Source: Nemania diffusa (Eukaryota > Ascomycota > Sordariomycetes > Xylariales > Xylariaceae). Taken from it: 64,000 bases of DNA. The stretch is taken from assembly GCA_038501195.1 (NCBI GenBank), contig JBBPUQ010000002.1, positions 5,285,001 through 5,349,000 on the forward strand, given 5' to 3'. The position numbers were made by a program, and so were the translations under genes. Shown here piece by piece: positions 23,051-34,189 of the stretch. The notes beneath the pieces are model-generated. The model made no database searches. It was not told where the DNA came from and saw nothing but the letters and a program-made list of their open reading frames with translations. How positions within the stretch are numbered: position 1 is the first letter of the stretch; each line of letters begins with the position of its first letter.

Positions 23051-24637
23051 ATGGCGGCCAGTCACGACGAGCCACCCACGCTACGCTGCGACTCGCCCTC
23101 GCCTGAGTCTACCCCCATGCGGGCTCGACAAGCAAGATCGCCCATGCCGCGCTGCTTATCTACTGGCTCTTCGATATCACGGGCGTCAAGTACAGATGGG
23201 TCCTATAGGGATTCATTGGGCAGTGACTCGTACTCCCGCAAATCATCCTCCAGCTACTACTCCTCACGCAGATCCGACATAAGCTTTGCGTCTTCCCGCC
23301 AATCCACCATCAGCTTAGACAAGCCTCTGAAGCGACGCGGCTATTCAAGGCCACAGGGCACCGACTTTGCTGCAAGTGCGAGGCAGAGAGAAAGCGTACT
23401 AAGTTTGGGCAGCATATCACACCTCCAGTATTATTTTGCCAGGACAGGTCTCTTAGATGGGAAAGGCGGGCAGCTGGCTAGAAAACGGCATCCCAAAGCC
23501 ACCTTGGATCTATCATCGTTAGAGAATTCTGGTCTGCTGAGCCCCAGGCTTGGGGCATCTGACGGAGATTCCTCGTATGCTTCCATGGCTAGTAGCCCGG
23601 ATCTAGTTGCGCAGACTTTCGGCGAAGAGCCCATGGTTGAGTCACCGACCTTTGACCACGAGCGGTTTGATTCGGACGAGTACGAGGACGCAGATCCTGA
23701 CGTCTTGCCACCGACGACAAGCACCTATATCCATAGGGAAAAGCCAGTCCCTAAGCCACCTACGATTGAGGAGCTTAAAGCCGATCTCACACAGGCCTTG
23801 GACGCTGCAGCCAAGGTTTTAGACGAAGTGGTATCCTCTTCAAAAACCCCTTTATCTCCGCAAGCTGCCGCGGCCTCTCCAAGGTCTGGACAGGGCTGGT
23901 ATGAAATTCAGGGTATGCAGGTGTTGGATGTAATGACACTAGCGATCCGGGCTGCCAAGATGTATTACACGGCACACGAGCATCCAGACCGCCTGGATGC
24001 CATCAAATCGGAGAAAGAAATCCGGTCCGAGTTGCTCTCAGTTATGGAGGTATTGAAGCATACGGCGACTAGGAATTTCGCCGGCGGGTACCGCGAGGAT
24101 GAGCTCAAAGTGATGACCTCGTGGATTGACAGCATCCACACGATGCTGAAGAGCGAACAAGAGATGGAGACAGCTGAGAAGACCGAGAGGGCAAGTTGGA
24201 TATGGCTGAAGGGCGACTGGAAAGGTCGAGAGATCGAACGCGAGCTCGCATTTCTGTCGTCGATGGATAGCGAGGCCGATCCCCTACCATCCTGGACACC
24301 GGTAGAGTCAGCAACAAAACTACCGACTCCCTTCTTGGAGAGCTTTCAGAACGGGGTCCGGCTTGTGCGGCTGCACAATGCCTCGATCAAGAAATCACGG
24401 CGACGCTTCGGCGCTATCGGGACTTTCCACACAGACACGCAAAAGCCATACCGGTGTGCTGACAATCTGCGATATTGGATTAAGGCCGCCGAGCTGCGTT
24501 GGGAGGTAAACCTTAAGGTCGACGTGAAAGGCGTCGTATACAATCAGCCCGAGGCCTGGAAGGATTTCGAGGCGGCCATCTGGAAGTGGTGCCGCAAGGT
24601 GAGGGAGGAGATCACGGCCGAGTGGGAGCAGAGCTAA
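23051..24637 (+). CDS. conserved fungal protein, CH-like C-terminus
   Basis: I do not recognise a named family. It is a single 528-codon exon starting at acaacaATGG, a good context. Residues 1-125 are Ser/Arg-rich and probably disordered, with many S-x-R kinase-type sites. Residues 200-260 are acidic then proline-rich (EKPVPKPPTIEELKADL). A helical stretch from 245 to 400 follows (LDAAAKVLDEVV, LAIRAAKMYYTAHEHPDRLD). The C-terminal 110 residues read NGVRLVRLHN...ADNLRYWIKAAELRWEV...WKDFEAAIWKWCRKVREE. That order of conserved hydrophobic and DN/aromatic positions resembles a calponin-homology fold (NGVxLCxLxN...xxNIxxFLxAxxxxG), without the G. If so, it would be an actin- or microtubule-linked protein; this is inference. 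Third-position base use and length support a real gene. Confidence 0.8.
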   Translation: MAASHDEPPTLRCDSPSPESTPMRARQARSPMPRCLSTGSSISRASSTDGSYRDSLGSDSYSRKSSSSYYSSRRSDISFASSRQSTISLDKPLKRRGYSRPQGTDFAASARQRESVLSLGSISHLQYYFARTGLLDGKGGQLARKRHPKATLDLSSLENSGLLSPRLGASDGDSSYASMASSPDLVAQTFGEEPMVESPTFDHERFDSDEYEDADPDVLPPTTSTYIHREKPVPKPPTIEELKADLTQALDAAAKVLDEVVSSSKTPLSPQAAAASPRSGQGWYEIQGMQVLDVMTLAIRAAKMYYTAHEHPDRLDAIKSEKEIRSELLSVMEVLKHTATRNFAGGYREDELKVMTSWIDSIHTMLKSEQEMETAEKTERASWIWLKGDWKGREIERELAFLSSMDSEADPLPSWTPVESATKLPTPFLESFQNGVRLVRLHNASIKKSRRRFGAIGTFHTDTQKPYRCADNLRYWIKAAELRWEVNLKVDVKGVVYNQPEAWKDFEAAIWKWCRKVREEITAEWEQS

Positions 24638-26048
24638 GGCTCAGTCGACGCCAGCATTCCTCCGCAAGACTTTACGATCATGATAATGATGGAGACGGTG
24701 ATAGAATAGAGAGATGGGTCATACGTTACTTGATTACGTTCAAGGGCTGGAGCGCGGCCCAGGGATGATGATTCGTGGTTGGGCTAACTTGTGCTAACCT
24801 GTTGTTCTTTTCGTTTGTATATCTCGTCTTTGTTGCACGCCTCAACCAATATACCCACAACGTCCCTGCATAGGCGGGCAATAGGGCGTCATCTATAGCT
24901 TTCGAAATTATTGTGCTTCTTCAAGCTGTATACTGTTCAAGTTTGCCTACCTATTCAATTGACCCTAAGCTCGTATTATGCTAACTTTCGGGGTGATTAT
25001 ATTGCTGACTTTGCCCTTATATATACCCCTTTGTCCTCTTCTGTGACCTACTGGGCCGGAAATAAGTTACTGTTTCTATTGAGTTCTACCTTGCTTTGTC
25101 TTCACCCTGGGACAAGGCCCTCTAACACCACATTTTTTTAAACATAAGTGAAGTTGTTGTAAGCGGTATTATCTCTAAATCATGTCCCAAGATAACCATA
25201 GTTTTGGCGTATGATTAAATTTGAGCGTGACCATGACAAGACGTGATATTGCGCAAAAAAAAACCTTTCCATTCTCCCCTATATATTGGTTAGACCTACC
25301 CCTTTCGCTGCGGTGTCTAGCAGCATAATACCTAGTCATTTATGTTTTTATGTATAAATCCAACTTAGCGTATTGTTCGTTATTTATCCGGTTGAATCTT
25401 CAAGTCTCTGTCCCTTTTGTAACATTGACATTCGACTGTCGACACACACAGTGAATAGCCACCCCGCTGTCTATAAGCGACTCGTTAAATTATCTCATCC
25501 GCTATCGAAATTCGGCATTTTGAGAGATGGGTATATGGGACTTTGATATAGTAGAGAAGTCAAATCCTGAAAGGCCTTACATGTCTTTGCGAGATGATTC
25601 TTCTGTATGTAACCCTATGGTTCATTCGTCGATATCGGGATTTCTAACTCGAAGCCCTATATTCCCTTCGGGATCGCACGATGCAGCGGGAGATGTCAGG
25701 CCAGGTCAATGTAGCTCAGCAAGGGACGGGATATCTTGATAAGCTAGGATACAATCTCCTCTAAGAGTAAGAGCCAGGGGCTAAGATATGCGTGTAGTAG
25801 CGTAAAGTAGACTTCTTATTAATAGCGGTATCCCGAGGTCATATAGTAATACTGAAAACACTCGTGTCATTATCATATTCGTGCCTGAATCTAACCATTG
25901 CTAAAGGTATTGGTGTTCTAGATACCTCCTCAACGCGTTGGACTGAGATCCATCCCTTGACGTCATAATCATTACATGCAATACCCCTATTGCTCATAGC
26001 CCGCTATTCCACAGGAACTCAACCCATCGACTTATTCTCCTCCTTAGT
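24638..26048. other. intergenic between convergent genes
   Basis: This contains the 3' ends of the 23051 gene and of the minus-strand AAA ATPase. It is AT-rich with no supported frame; a frame at 25527-25739 has no domain resemblance. A-runs lie near 25254 (gcgcaaaaaaaaacc). Confidence 0.5.
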
Positions 26049-28499
26049 TTAATCGTCGCCTTCAACATCCACGTCCAGCTTTCCCTCAACCGGCGTAGTC
26101 TTCTTCAGATAATCGCGGAAATCCCCACTCAAGCTAACCATAGCCGCGACGTGTTTCTGGCTCACAGTCACCACCTTGCTGCCCTCATCCCGCGCCTCAG
26201 ACTCGGCCATCGCGAGCATCATCTGCATGGCATTGCGGATCTCCCGCCCATTCCACTTGAGCGACCGAATCCGGCTGCCGAGCGGATCGCCGCCCCCCGC
26301 ACTGCCGCTGCCGCTGCCGCTCAGCAGCAGGTTCCGCGCGGCCGTCGAGACGCGCACGGTGCCGCTGGACTCGCGGTCGAGGCGCTCGAAGGTATTCGCC
26401 CAGATGCGCTCGCGGTCCTCGTCGCGCAGGTTCTTGTAGTGCAGGGCGACGTGGATGCGGCTCATGAAGGCGTTGTCGAAGGCCTGCACGCGGTTCGTCG
26501 TGAGGAAGAGCACGCCGCGGTAGTACTCGAGGGCGCGCAGGAAGGTGCTCACGAGTCCGTTGCGCGTGATGTCCTTGGAGCGGCGCCGCTCGAGGTACAC
26601 GTCGGCCTCGTCGAGCAGGAGCAGCGCGCCGTAGCGCTGCCCGAGCTCTAGGAAGTACTTCAGGGACCCCTCCACGACGTGGGGCTCGACGCCGAGGTCG
26701 CCGCTGGTGATGGCGATGAGGGGGCGGTTCGTGGACTCGGCGATGCACTCGGCTGTGGACGTCTTGCCCACGCCGGGGGTGCCGTGGAGTAGGAAGATGC
26801 GGCCCTCGCCCTTGTTCTGCACGACGCCTGTGTTCCATGGGAGAAGGCCGTCGGCCTCGTTGGCGAGTTTGCCGATCAGGGCCTTGACGGTCATTTTGAT
26901 CTCGTCAGCTAGCACTAGGTCCTTGAAAGAATCTCGGCTGCCCTTGAGTGGCTTCAGAAAACTGAGATTTACGCATACCCAACGACGACTGGCCGGGACG
27001 AAGCTGGGGATAACACTGCTCAGGACGTGATAGAAAATGTCGCTGTCTGGAGGGGTGTCGCAGGTTGCATCTAATTCTCTGAATCCTGCGTAGGGGCTAT
27101 TGTTGCCTTGAGTAGGGTCGCGGCTCTCCTCGCAGGCATCGCAGCCACAGCGAGGTAGACTGCGCGGGAGATGATCTAATGGTGGTGGCAAAGGCGAGCC
27201 ATGATCCGAAGAATTAAGACTAGATCGACTGCCGACACTCATGTCTGGAGACGAGGGATAGAAGCGGTCAAAGCCGACAGGGTCGCAGATGACGCGCCCA
27301 CATAGCCTTCCCGTAGGCCCCGCGAACTGGCTATTGCCAGACGAGGGATTCACAAGCTGCCCGTCGTATTCCATGTAGGTCGGCTTCTTGAGAAGCTCCC
27401 AGTATAGCCGACCCTCTTCGATGCACTTCTCCCTCATAGTTTTGCCACCCTGGGCAGCCAGGTCCTCTACCCAGAACGCCTCTGGAATGACGGGCAGGCT
27501 GCTGATCGGCTGCTCGCCCGTCCAAGGTTGGACGCGGAACGTTTCCATGTAGCGCCTGACGATGACACCATTGCTTTCCAGGTACCAGCAGTGAACCTTG
27601 CACTGATCAAAACTGTTACTTGAGCCTGCCTTGACACTGCTGATAACGAATGGTGTCCAGAGGCCATAGCGCTTGGCATATATAATCTGGCCAGGCTTCA
27701 ACAGTAGCCAGAAAAGATCGAAGGTGGCAGAAGGGTGGTCCAACTTGTGTAGGGCCTCCTCTTTTGCCAGAGCTTCGCCCATATTCTCAACAAGAAAATC
27801 GAGCAAGACATTGATGTGACGAGCTGTAGTTTCGGCGTATTCCGGGCTATGAGCGGCAGGCTGATTGTCGCGATAGTGAGCCAGCTCAGCGCGGTGGAGG
27901 TAAAGGAGGCGGTAGGGAGCCGGGATGCTGACTGGAGAGTTCTGGAGGTTCACGAGCTGGTAGTAGCCGATGACGGCCCGTAGAGCATGAACGAGGTACT
28001 GGGAATGTATATTCATAGTAATGAAAGGCCTAGCGGCCGATGAAGCGGCGGCCTGGCTGTCATCGTCAGTGTCGCTGTCGTCATAACGGTAGTCGTTCCG
28101 TTCGAAAGCAGCTGTGATTGGCCTGTCATTGGAACTCATGCTGCGACGCCGCCGCCTGTAGTCATTGTGGCCGGGCTTGTTGATCCTGTAGATGATATCG
28201 AGTACGGGTTTGTCGTCATCACCTTCGCCGTACCCGCCGATCTCAACATCTTTGTCTGCGTCTTTGTCCTTGAATGCGGTAATGTGCTTGAAGGGCGTGA
28301 CACTCTGGCGGCATTCTACAACGTTATCATTCCAGCCGATGTACTTTAGGACATGAAGAACCGACGGAACTTTGCCGTCGACCCTGAGGACGCCATTCGA
28401 CTCTGGGTTAGATGCCTTAATAATCTTAGTGTCGACCTCTTCGAAACTGTCAATGGAGTCGACGCGTTCGAGGGTTGGCTTTGTAGTTTGGTCGAGCAT
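26049..28499 (-). CDS. AAA-family ATPase with DUF7025 N-terminal region
   Basis: Fungal AAA+ ATPase of a large, functionally uncharacterised family whose members couple an N-terminal DUF7025 region to one AAA domain. It is a single exon of 816 aa from ATG. Residues 140-420 match the DUF7025 type (LLDFLVENMGEAL, FDLFWLLLKPGQIIY, YGLWTPFVISSV). A Cys pair (CGCDACEE) follows near 470. The ATPase domain has Walker A HGTPGVGKTSTAE (about 572), Walker B LLLLDEADVYLERR (about 629), sensor-1 LFLTTNRV and the arginine-finger segment AFMSRIHVAL. The catalytic Lys, Asp/Glu and Arg are all present. The stretch at 26260-26660 is markedly GC-rich compared with the gene's 5' half and contains an SGSGSGSAGGG linker in place of part of the C-terminal lid. 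Substrate and partners cannot be read from the sequence. Confidence 0.88.
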   Translation of the reverse strand: MLDQTTKPTLERVDSIDSFEEVDTKIIKASNPESNGVLRVDGKVPSVLHVLKYIGWNDNVVECRQSVTPFKHITAFKDKDADKDVEIGGYGEGDDDKPVLDIIYRINKPGHNDYRRRRRSMSSNDRPITAAFERNDYRYDDSDTDDDSQAAASSAARPFITMNIHSQYLVHALRAVIGYYQLVNLQNSPVSIPAPYRLLYLHRAELAHYRDNQPAAHSPEYAETTARHINVLLDFLVENMGEALAKEEALHKLDHPSATFDLFWLLLKPGQIIYAKRYGLWTPFVISSVKAGSSNSFDQCKVHCWYLESNGVIVRRYMETFRVQPWTGEQPISSLPVIPEAFWVEDLAAQGGKTMREKCIEEGRLYWELLKKPTYMEYDGQLVNPSSGNSQFAGPTGRLCGRVICDPVGFDRFYPSSPDMSVGSRSSLNSSDHGSPLPPPLDHLPRSLPRCGCDACEESRDPTQGNNSPYAGFRELDATCDTPPDSDIFYHVLSSVIPSFVPASRRWVCVNLSFLKPLKGSRDSFKDLVLADEIKMTVKALIGKLANEADGLLPWNTGVVQNKGEGRIFLLHGTPGVGKTSTAECIAESTNRPLIAITSGDLGVEPHVVEGSLKYFLELGQRYGALLLLDEADVYLERRRSKDITRNGLVSTFLRALEYYRGVLFLTTNRVQAFDNAFMSRIHVALHYKNLRDEDRERIWANTFERLDRESSGTVRVSTAARNLLLSGSGSGSAGGGDPLGSRIRSLKWNGREIRNAMQMMLAMAESEARDEGSKVVTVSQKHVAAMVSLSGDFRDYLKKTTPVEGKLDVDVEGDD

Positions 28500-30557
28500 G
28501 ATTATTGAAGATGGCCCGACGGAGCAACGTCGTATAAGCTAATACTGAGAACGTTGCGGGGAAGATTACGTGATGATGGAGAATTGGCATGAGGAGAGAG
28601 AAAGAAATGGGAGCAAACTTCAAAGGCTGTCATTGTCATATATAGGCGAAAGTGAAGCTATTTGTATACATATGTAGGTATACACACCAATACGTTACCT
28701 AGGTACATACCTAGATGCTTACAAGCGTCATCCATTGCTACAGGATTGGTTGCCTGTTGAGCTTCGGCAACGGAGTCATACGTGGGCTAGGCAGGCTGCA
28801 ATTAGATAGCGGTCAGCGAATTCATCAATCAGATCTATCGCCTCCCTTTAAGTGCCCAATCGGCTAGCTTTAATCCAGTCTGCCTATTATCTAGCGACGG
28901 CATGTTCCCCCGCGGCTGCAAGGCAGACGCGAGGCAGATAGCCATTGCCTGCCGTAGCTGAACCTATAGTGGACGGTGGGCCAGGTATACCAATTACCTA
29001 AGGTACCGACAAACCTAAAAAAAACACCAAAAATACCAAATTACCCCACTTTATATGTCGGTCGACAACCTGCATGTGGTTGGCAAGGCCTCTTCTCACC
29101 TGCGTACGATTGCTAAGTTACTTCGCAGCTTGCTGCTTTTTACAGAACAGGCCTAACAATAACAGCGGCAACGACAACGACAACAACAACAATAACAACC
29201 ATTTTTCCGCTTTCGCCTCCCTTTCTTTTCCCCTTATCAAAAACGAGCGTTGAAATTAGGGGTAGATTCTATGCACCGAGAGCTAAAAGGTGAGAAGTGG
29301 TCGAACCGAGAAGCCAAGCTACTTATACGTACGCAGCTAGATGAACGTTGAAAACTCAAAGATAGTACTTGGATGTTCATTTGAATATATATATATATAT
29401 AAATAGTTAGATCCAAAAGCAGGCCCGCTCTTAGATCGATGCATCTTACCCACGTTTGAAGTCACAATGCTGAAAAGATATTTAAAAGGATCCTTAAATC
29501 ACGCTGCGATATATATGTTTGAAAAAGGAAGAGGAAAGGAGACCAGATAGCTAGTTCTCGCGTATCGAATTGAACAATCGTCTCGCGATGTAGCTTGCCG
29601 CTTCCTCTTTCTTTGTCCTAGCATATAAATAACCAACACGACAAATTGGGGTAAGTAAAATACCCGAAGCTAGCTTTTATAGATAGTCTACCTATTATAA
29701 GAAAAAGCCAGTTTCTATAACGGACGCGTCATTTCATAGTTGATATGAAACCTTAGAGATATACTACGGACATCCGAAAATACCTGGAAAAGCGCTTGCA
29801 TCAAGTATTCAAACAACTTTACTCAGGCATAAGGGGTTTAGGCAACTAGCCGCAAGCACGAGAAACTTTGAGGGAAAGGTGTCTCATAGAGCCCTTATAT
29901 ACCGTTAATTCAATCATGATTAACCGCGTAGTTTTTCAGTGGCAAAAGGCTGTAAACATCAGACATGAGGGAAATAAAGAGTGCCTAAGAACAGACTTTT
30001 ATAACTTAGCCTTGATGTCGGGGATATAGCTTATGCCATTTAGTAGAATTCGTTCACTCGCGGCTGCTGAATATCGTAGCCCTCGAGAGAGCCGCGAAGC
30101 GCACATTTCTAGCCTATACTAGTACTTTGTCAATATAGCGATGTGCTTCTCACACCGGCGGTTATGCCTACTAACCACTCGGCGAAAATCTTACAAATTG
30201 AATCGGGGAAAGGGACTGAGATAGATTATGTTAAACGCACCCTGCACCCTAGAGGTTCATATTACACTACATAACTATTTAACGGCTTCTTCGAAACTTT
30301 ATGGAAAATTAACCGAACTGGCATAAATTATTTGCTTGCACAGCTACTAGTAACAGCACTGAAATGGCTTTGTTCTAGCTACATATATATAGGGGAAAGA
30401 TTAACGAAATATCAACGAACTAGGCCTAATCAACAAAAACCCTATATGAATGAAAACATGCGCTGCCTCAGACGAGCCTTATGAACACTACTGGCAGCAG
30501 GCAGATCGTTTGTCACCAAAAGTAGAATTTTCAAACTAGGTACCGGATCGTTTGTAG
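28500..30557. other. intergenic, AT-rich, no gene seen
   Basis: The first 200 bp are the ATPase promoter. Imperfect CAA-triplet repeats lie at 29155-29205 and an (AT)9 run at 29384-29401. From 29250 to 30550 the sequence is AT-rich with no frame over 60 codons, which suggests decayed sequence, though without a recognisable element. Confidence 0.5.
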
Positions 30558-31133
30558 TTATTTATATAGATATATGATACGAGTCTCTAGACTCGTGGAG
30601 CTATTGAACATCTCAAAGTTTGCAGCATGGATTTGCCTATTAATTCTTGTATACCTCATCGTCCCCTGCGGCACCTTAGTCATCATTTCAAGGTGATGTG
30701 ATGAGGATAAAGGCGTTGGTATGGAAGATGGTGTCTTGGTGAAAGGAGAGTCAGATACCACCGTCGTAGCTCTCTTGCCGTAGTCAGGCAATCCTTCACG
30801 CATAATGTCTACTGCAGCTGATATCAGTAGGAGATGGTTTCCCACGAGAAGTTCATAAGCTGTCAGTACCGATAAACGCGCTTTAGCCTTGTCGGTTGCT
30901 TAGTCGGCAGGATAACCAAGTAAAGGCTCCAAGGTCTTACGCCTAGGACGTCCTTCGGTTGAAGGCTTTAGAGGATGATAAGAATGGTAGAGTCTGGACT
31001 CAAAGCTGAAAATGCGGGTGAAGATATCTTGCTCCAACGTCTGGACCCAGGAGAAGCCTGTATTAGCGCGCAAGAACGCAGCGGCGTGACAGCAAAGATG
31101 ATAGTTGTGTAAGTTAGCCGGGACCTGGGCCAT
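30558..31133 (-). pseudogene. broken reading frame with one internal TAA
   Basis: Two minus-strand frames lie in the same phase and are separated by a single TAA at 30900-30902: 77 codons from the ATG at 31133, then 113 codons to the stop at 30558. The protein-like composition (NLHNYHLCCHAAAFLRANTG before the stop; LLVGNHLLLISAAVDIMREG after it) suggests one former coding exon of about 190 codons. A CAA-to-TAA change is the kind RIP makes. I do not recognise the family. Alternatives are a spliced gene that avoids the stop, or two chance frames. Confidence 0.4.
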
Positions 31134-31734
31134 GAGGCTAGGTAGATGGTATCAACGCAATGCTGACAGGACTGGGCTTACGAACAGCATTAAGAAGAAT
31201 GGCTATATTCATGCCAAGCTGGGCAGCTGCAGTACACGCACACGTACTTACAGATCAGCGATCAAAAAAGTGAACAATCGATCAATGCAATCAACGAATT
31301 GAAGACATGATTAATTATAACACGAGATACCAAGCTATCATAGCATTAGTAACTAATTATCAAGTGTACAGGGCGGCTCATCCCCCCCCCCCCCCCCATA
31401 TATTAGCGCGGCATACCTGCCCCTAAGGATCACAACACAGGACATAACAGGGCTGAACCTGTCGAAATAAAAGGCAACTAAAACTTAGTAATAATAAAAC
31501 AGCGATGGGGTCCAGACCCTTTGATTGTAGCGGCGTTAAGTTGCAGATTTTAGTTAGAGAGAGAAAAAGTATCGTTCATCTTTCTAACAAACGACTAGCA
31601 GGCAACAACTGCGTCACAATAAGAGAGGAAGAATAGGTTAACTAGGTCGTTACTCTATATTGCAGTAGTTTCAAAATGTTATTGTCATATTCACACATCA
31701 TTACACATAAGTAGAATGCACACAAGTGTCTTGC
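31134..31734. other. intergenic with a homopolymer C tract
   Basis: No gene is seen. It lies between the broken frame and the 3' end of the minus-strand receptor gene, and holds a 16-base C run at 31382-31397. Confidence 0.5.
31382..31397. repeat. poly-C run (16 bases)
   Basis: Sixteen consecutive C residues in otherwise AT-rich surroundings. The length may be uncertain because homopolymers are error-prone in assemblies. Confidence 0.8.
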
Positions 31735-33200
31735 TCATTGATCATCGCGCTCATGGCTTTCAGGCCGTCTCGTCTGGGTCTCGACATCTGATATAGCCCT
31801 GCTATCAAATAACCACGTGTCACTCATTCCATCTTGCCCTCTTAGCCTTTGCAGGCCCGCACGCTGCTCCATGTTCCGGCCGGTTCGTGGCTTATTCGGG
31901 TCCGGAACGGCTTCCATACTACTGGTATCCTTGCTCCGACCTGGAAGCAACGATCGGATAGACGGCGACTGGAGAATATAGACTCTCATGAAGGCCGCAA
32001 AAGCCGGGGCAGAACAGACGACGAGGGCAATGTCCATCTCAATAAGACTAGAAGATCCAGGGGTTAGTGTCTAACTAGAGAGACGTTTTGAACAGTAGGA
32101 AACGTGGAGCTCATACTTAAGTAGGAGTACAATACTGCCAAGATACAATGATTCTGATTCCGTGAGCTCTAATACTCGGAAAACGAATGATAAAATGCTC
32201 GACGCCACACCCCTAAAGAGGCGAGTTAGTTCAACAGATCAGAGGGACAACCGTGTTTATCTCAAGGACGCCTTACAAGAAACCCACGAAGAAGACGGCC
32301 CCGATCTTCAACTTCCGATTGCCGGAAAGGTTCAACCGGGCGATGATGGGTAGCGGCAGGATAAAGATATAGGTGTCTAGAATGATGCTGGCTGCGCCCT
32401 GGCCAATCGCCAGGTAAATGACGTACTGGGCCGTGCTGCCAGCTCCATTGACTAAAGTATCCCAACTTTGGCCTGGGCGAGGTGTTGCCCAGACTGTCGC
32501 GAGGACGAAACTCGTAACGTAGAGAACAAAGTCGTATGCAATGCCAATCCAGATGGCAATATTGGTCGATCGGGAGACGGAGAAGACTTGACGAAACAGC
32601 AGCAAGGTGGCTGTTTTCGAAAAGAATAGGCTGATGTTGGACACGCTCTGCCAAACGTAAGCCGTCTTGAGTTGCGTGTAGTGTTAGCTAGTTTAGGCAT
32701 GCTGCACGATGAGGATAGCTAGATCTAACCTGTTGGAACCGGCCATCGAGCCAGCAAAGGGGCACGTCCCAGGAGTGCCGAAAGTATCGGGAATCTAGCA
32801 TGGTTATTAACAGTTCAGATGAGATACAGCATGTCTCTAGCTGGTAACAGCAGAAGTTGTACTTACGAATGATCAAGACAACAGTGTAGCCTATATTCAG
32901 GATAATTACGAATAGAACAAATACTGAATAACACAATCAAGGTCAACAAGAATGATCACCGTGCATCTTAAGAAGAGGAGGTAACCCACGGTCAGACCAC
33001 TGAAGTTTTCGTAGATTGACAAACAATCTGCCAAGACCAAAGACGACGGCAATAGTGGTGAGAATGACGCTAAGAGAGATTACTAGCGGCTTCAAGCCTG
33101 GAGTGTTAAAGTCCGGGAGCTGTCCGGCCGGGGGTTGACCGCTCGGCACTTGGCATATATCTGTCCCTGGTGGGAACAAGCCGGCGTAGGGGGAATCCAT
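31735..33200 (-). CDS. PTH11-like seven-helix protein (fungal rhodopsin domain)
   Basis: Seven-transmembrane plasma-membrane protein of the SAT4/PTH11-like rhodopsin-domain family; some members sense surface or chemical cues. Six exons on the minus strand: 32990-33200, 32867-32923, 32730-32794, 32277-32665, 32117-32212 and 31735-32047. They are joined by five introns of 64-72 bp with GT..AG ends, and every junction keeps the frame (376 aa). The frame is open upstream only from TTG, so ATG 33200 (MDSPYAGLF) is chosen. Family marks are KLQWSD after helix 1, RHSWDVP, TAYVWQSVSNISLFFSK, DTYIFILPLPIIARLNL and the last-helix LIEMDIALVVCSAPA. The cysteine usually found in the loop before the W (C.P....W) is replaced here (ATPRPGQSW), and no CFEM domain is fused. 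The C-terminal 80 residues are a polar cytosolic tail. The ligand is unknown. Confidence 0.85.
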
Positions 33201-34189
33201 GGTGGACCTGACGAGAGTAGGGAAAAGCACGGGGATGGAAGAGTTGGGTTTCGCTAATGACTCGAGGAACAATTGAAGATTTAAAGTTATTGTAATAATG
33301 GTCTATAGCAGCTTATCTATCATAGGTCACATTGCCTCGATCCTCCCCGAACCCGCCTACATGGTATGTGACTGCTGTTGGTGCATCAATACTACGTGAA
33401 GGTCAGCTTATCTTGCATTGGTACCTGGTAGTTGTAGGGGATAAGTGTATTCCAAATGAGAGCAAAGACGTCACTTTGCAGGGTCGTCATTATATAATAT
33501 GGCCATTCTCGCCGGCTTGAATGGGTATGAGTGGGATTAGTGTAGAAGAGGGGTAATTGGCGTGTTATTCTGATTGGTACCTGGTAACGGTTGGTAAGTA
33601 GTTTGAGGTTTGGATATAAATAGATATTAAAGAAAACTTCTTGGGGGCTAAAAACTTACACCTTAATACTCTGCCTTATACACCTTGTGAGTGGGGGCTC
33701 TAGGGATTAAAGTCGCATACAGTAGTGATGGACATAGGGCTATGTGTAAGCGCCTCCCTGGTGTATGCTGTACGCTTACAAGCTAGCTCATAACTTATCA
33801 TTGACTAGGTAGATCATTTGGTGGACTATCTACAAGGAAATATTAATAGAATAAGGTAGTTTTTATAGCAAAAGATAAGAAACTGACAGGCAGCAGCAGC
33901 AACCTTGAAGCTATTCAGCCTGGCATCCCCTTACCGTTCAAGTCCACGTGGAGTCTGGGGCCGGTAGTTCCGCTGACACTTTGCTTGGAACTCCCCACTA
34001 CCCATAACCATCTGACCAACCACTGACTGTATGGCGATGTTGCACGCAATCGCTACCTAACAGTGTAACACAGCCCCTTGCTTCCCTTCCGTGAAACCCG
34101 GCGCCTCTACTTTTCTACAACGCCTGATCCGACAATTAATACCTGCTCAATTATCTCCCGTCCTGTCGGTCCTTCTATACACCGACATC
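33201..34189. other. divergent promoter region
   Basis: It lies between the divergent receptor and sulfotransferase-like genes. No supported frame is present. A near-duplicate motif TTGGTACCTGGTA occurs at 33418 and 33574. Confidence 0.5.

Noticed and set aside
26197..26838. 213-codon minus-strand frame, Arg/Pro/His-rich
   Set aside because: It is an alternative frame over the GC-rich part of the AAA ATPase; the composition is typical of a frame shadow.
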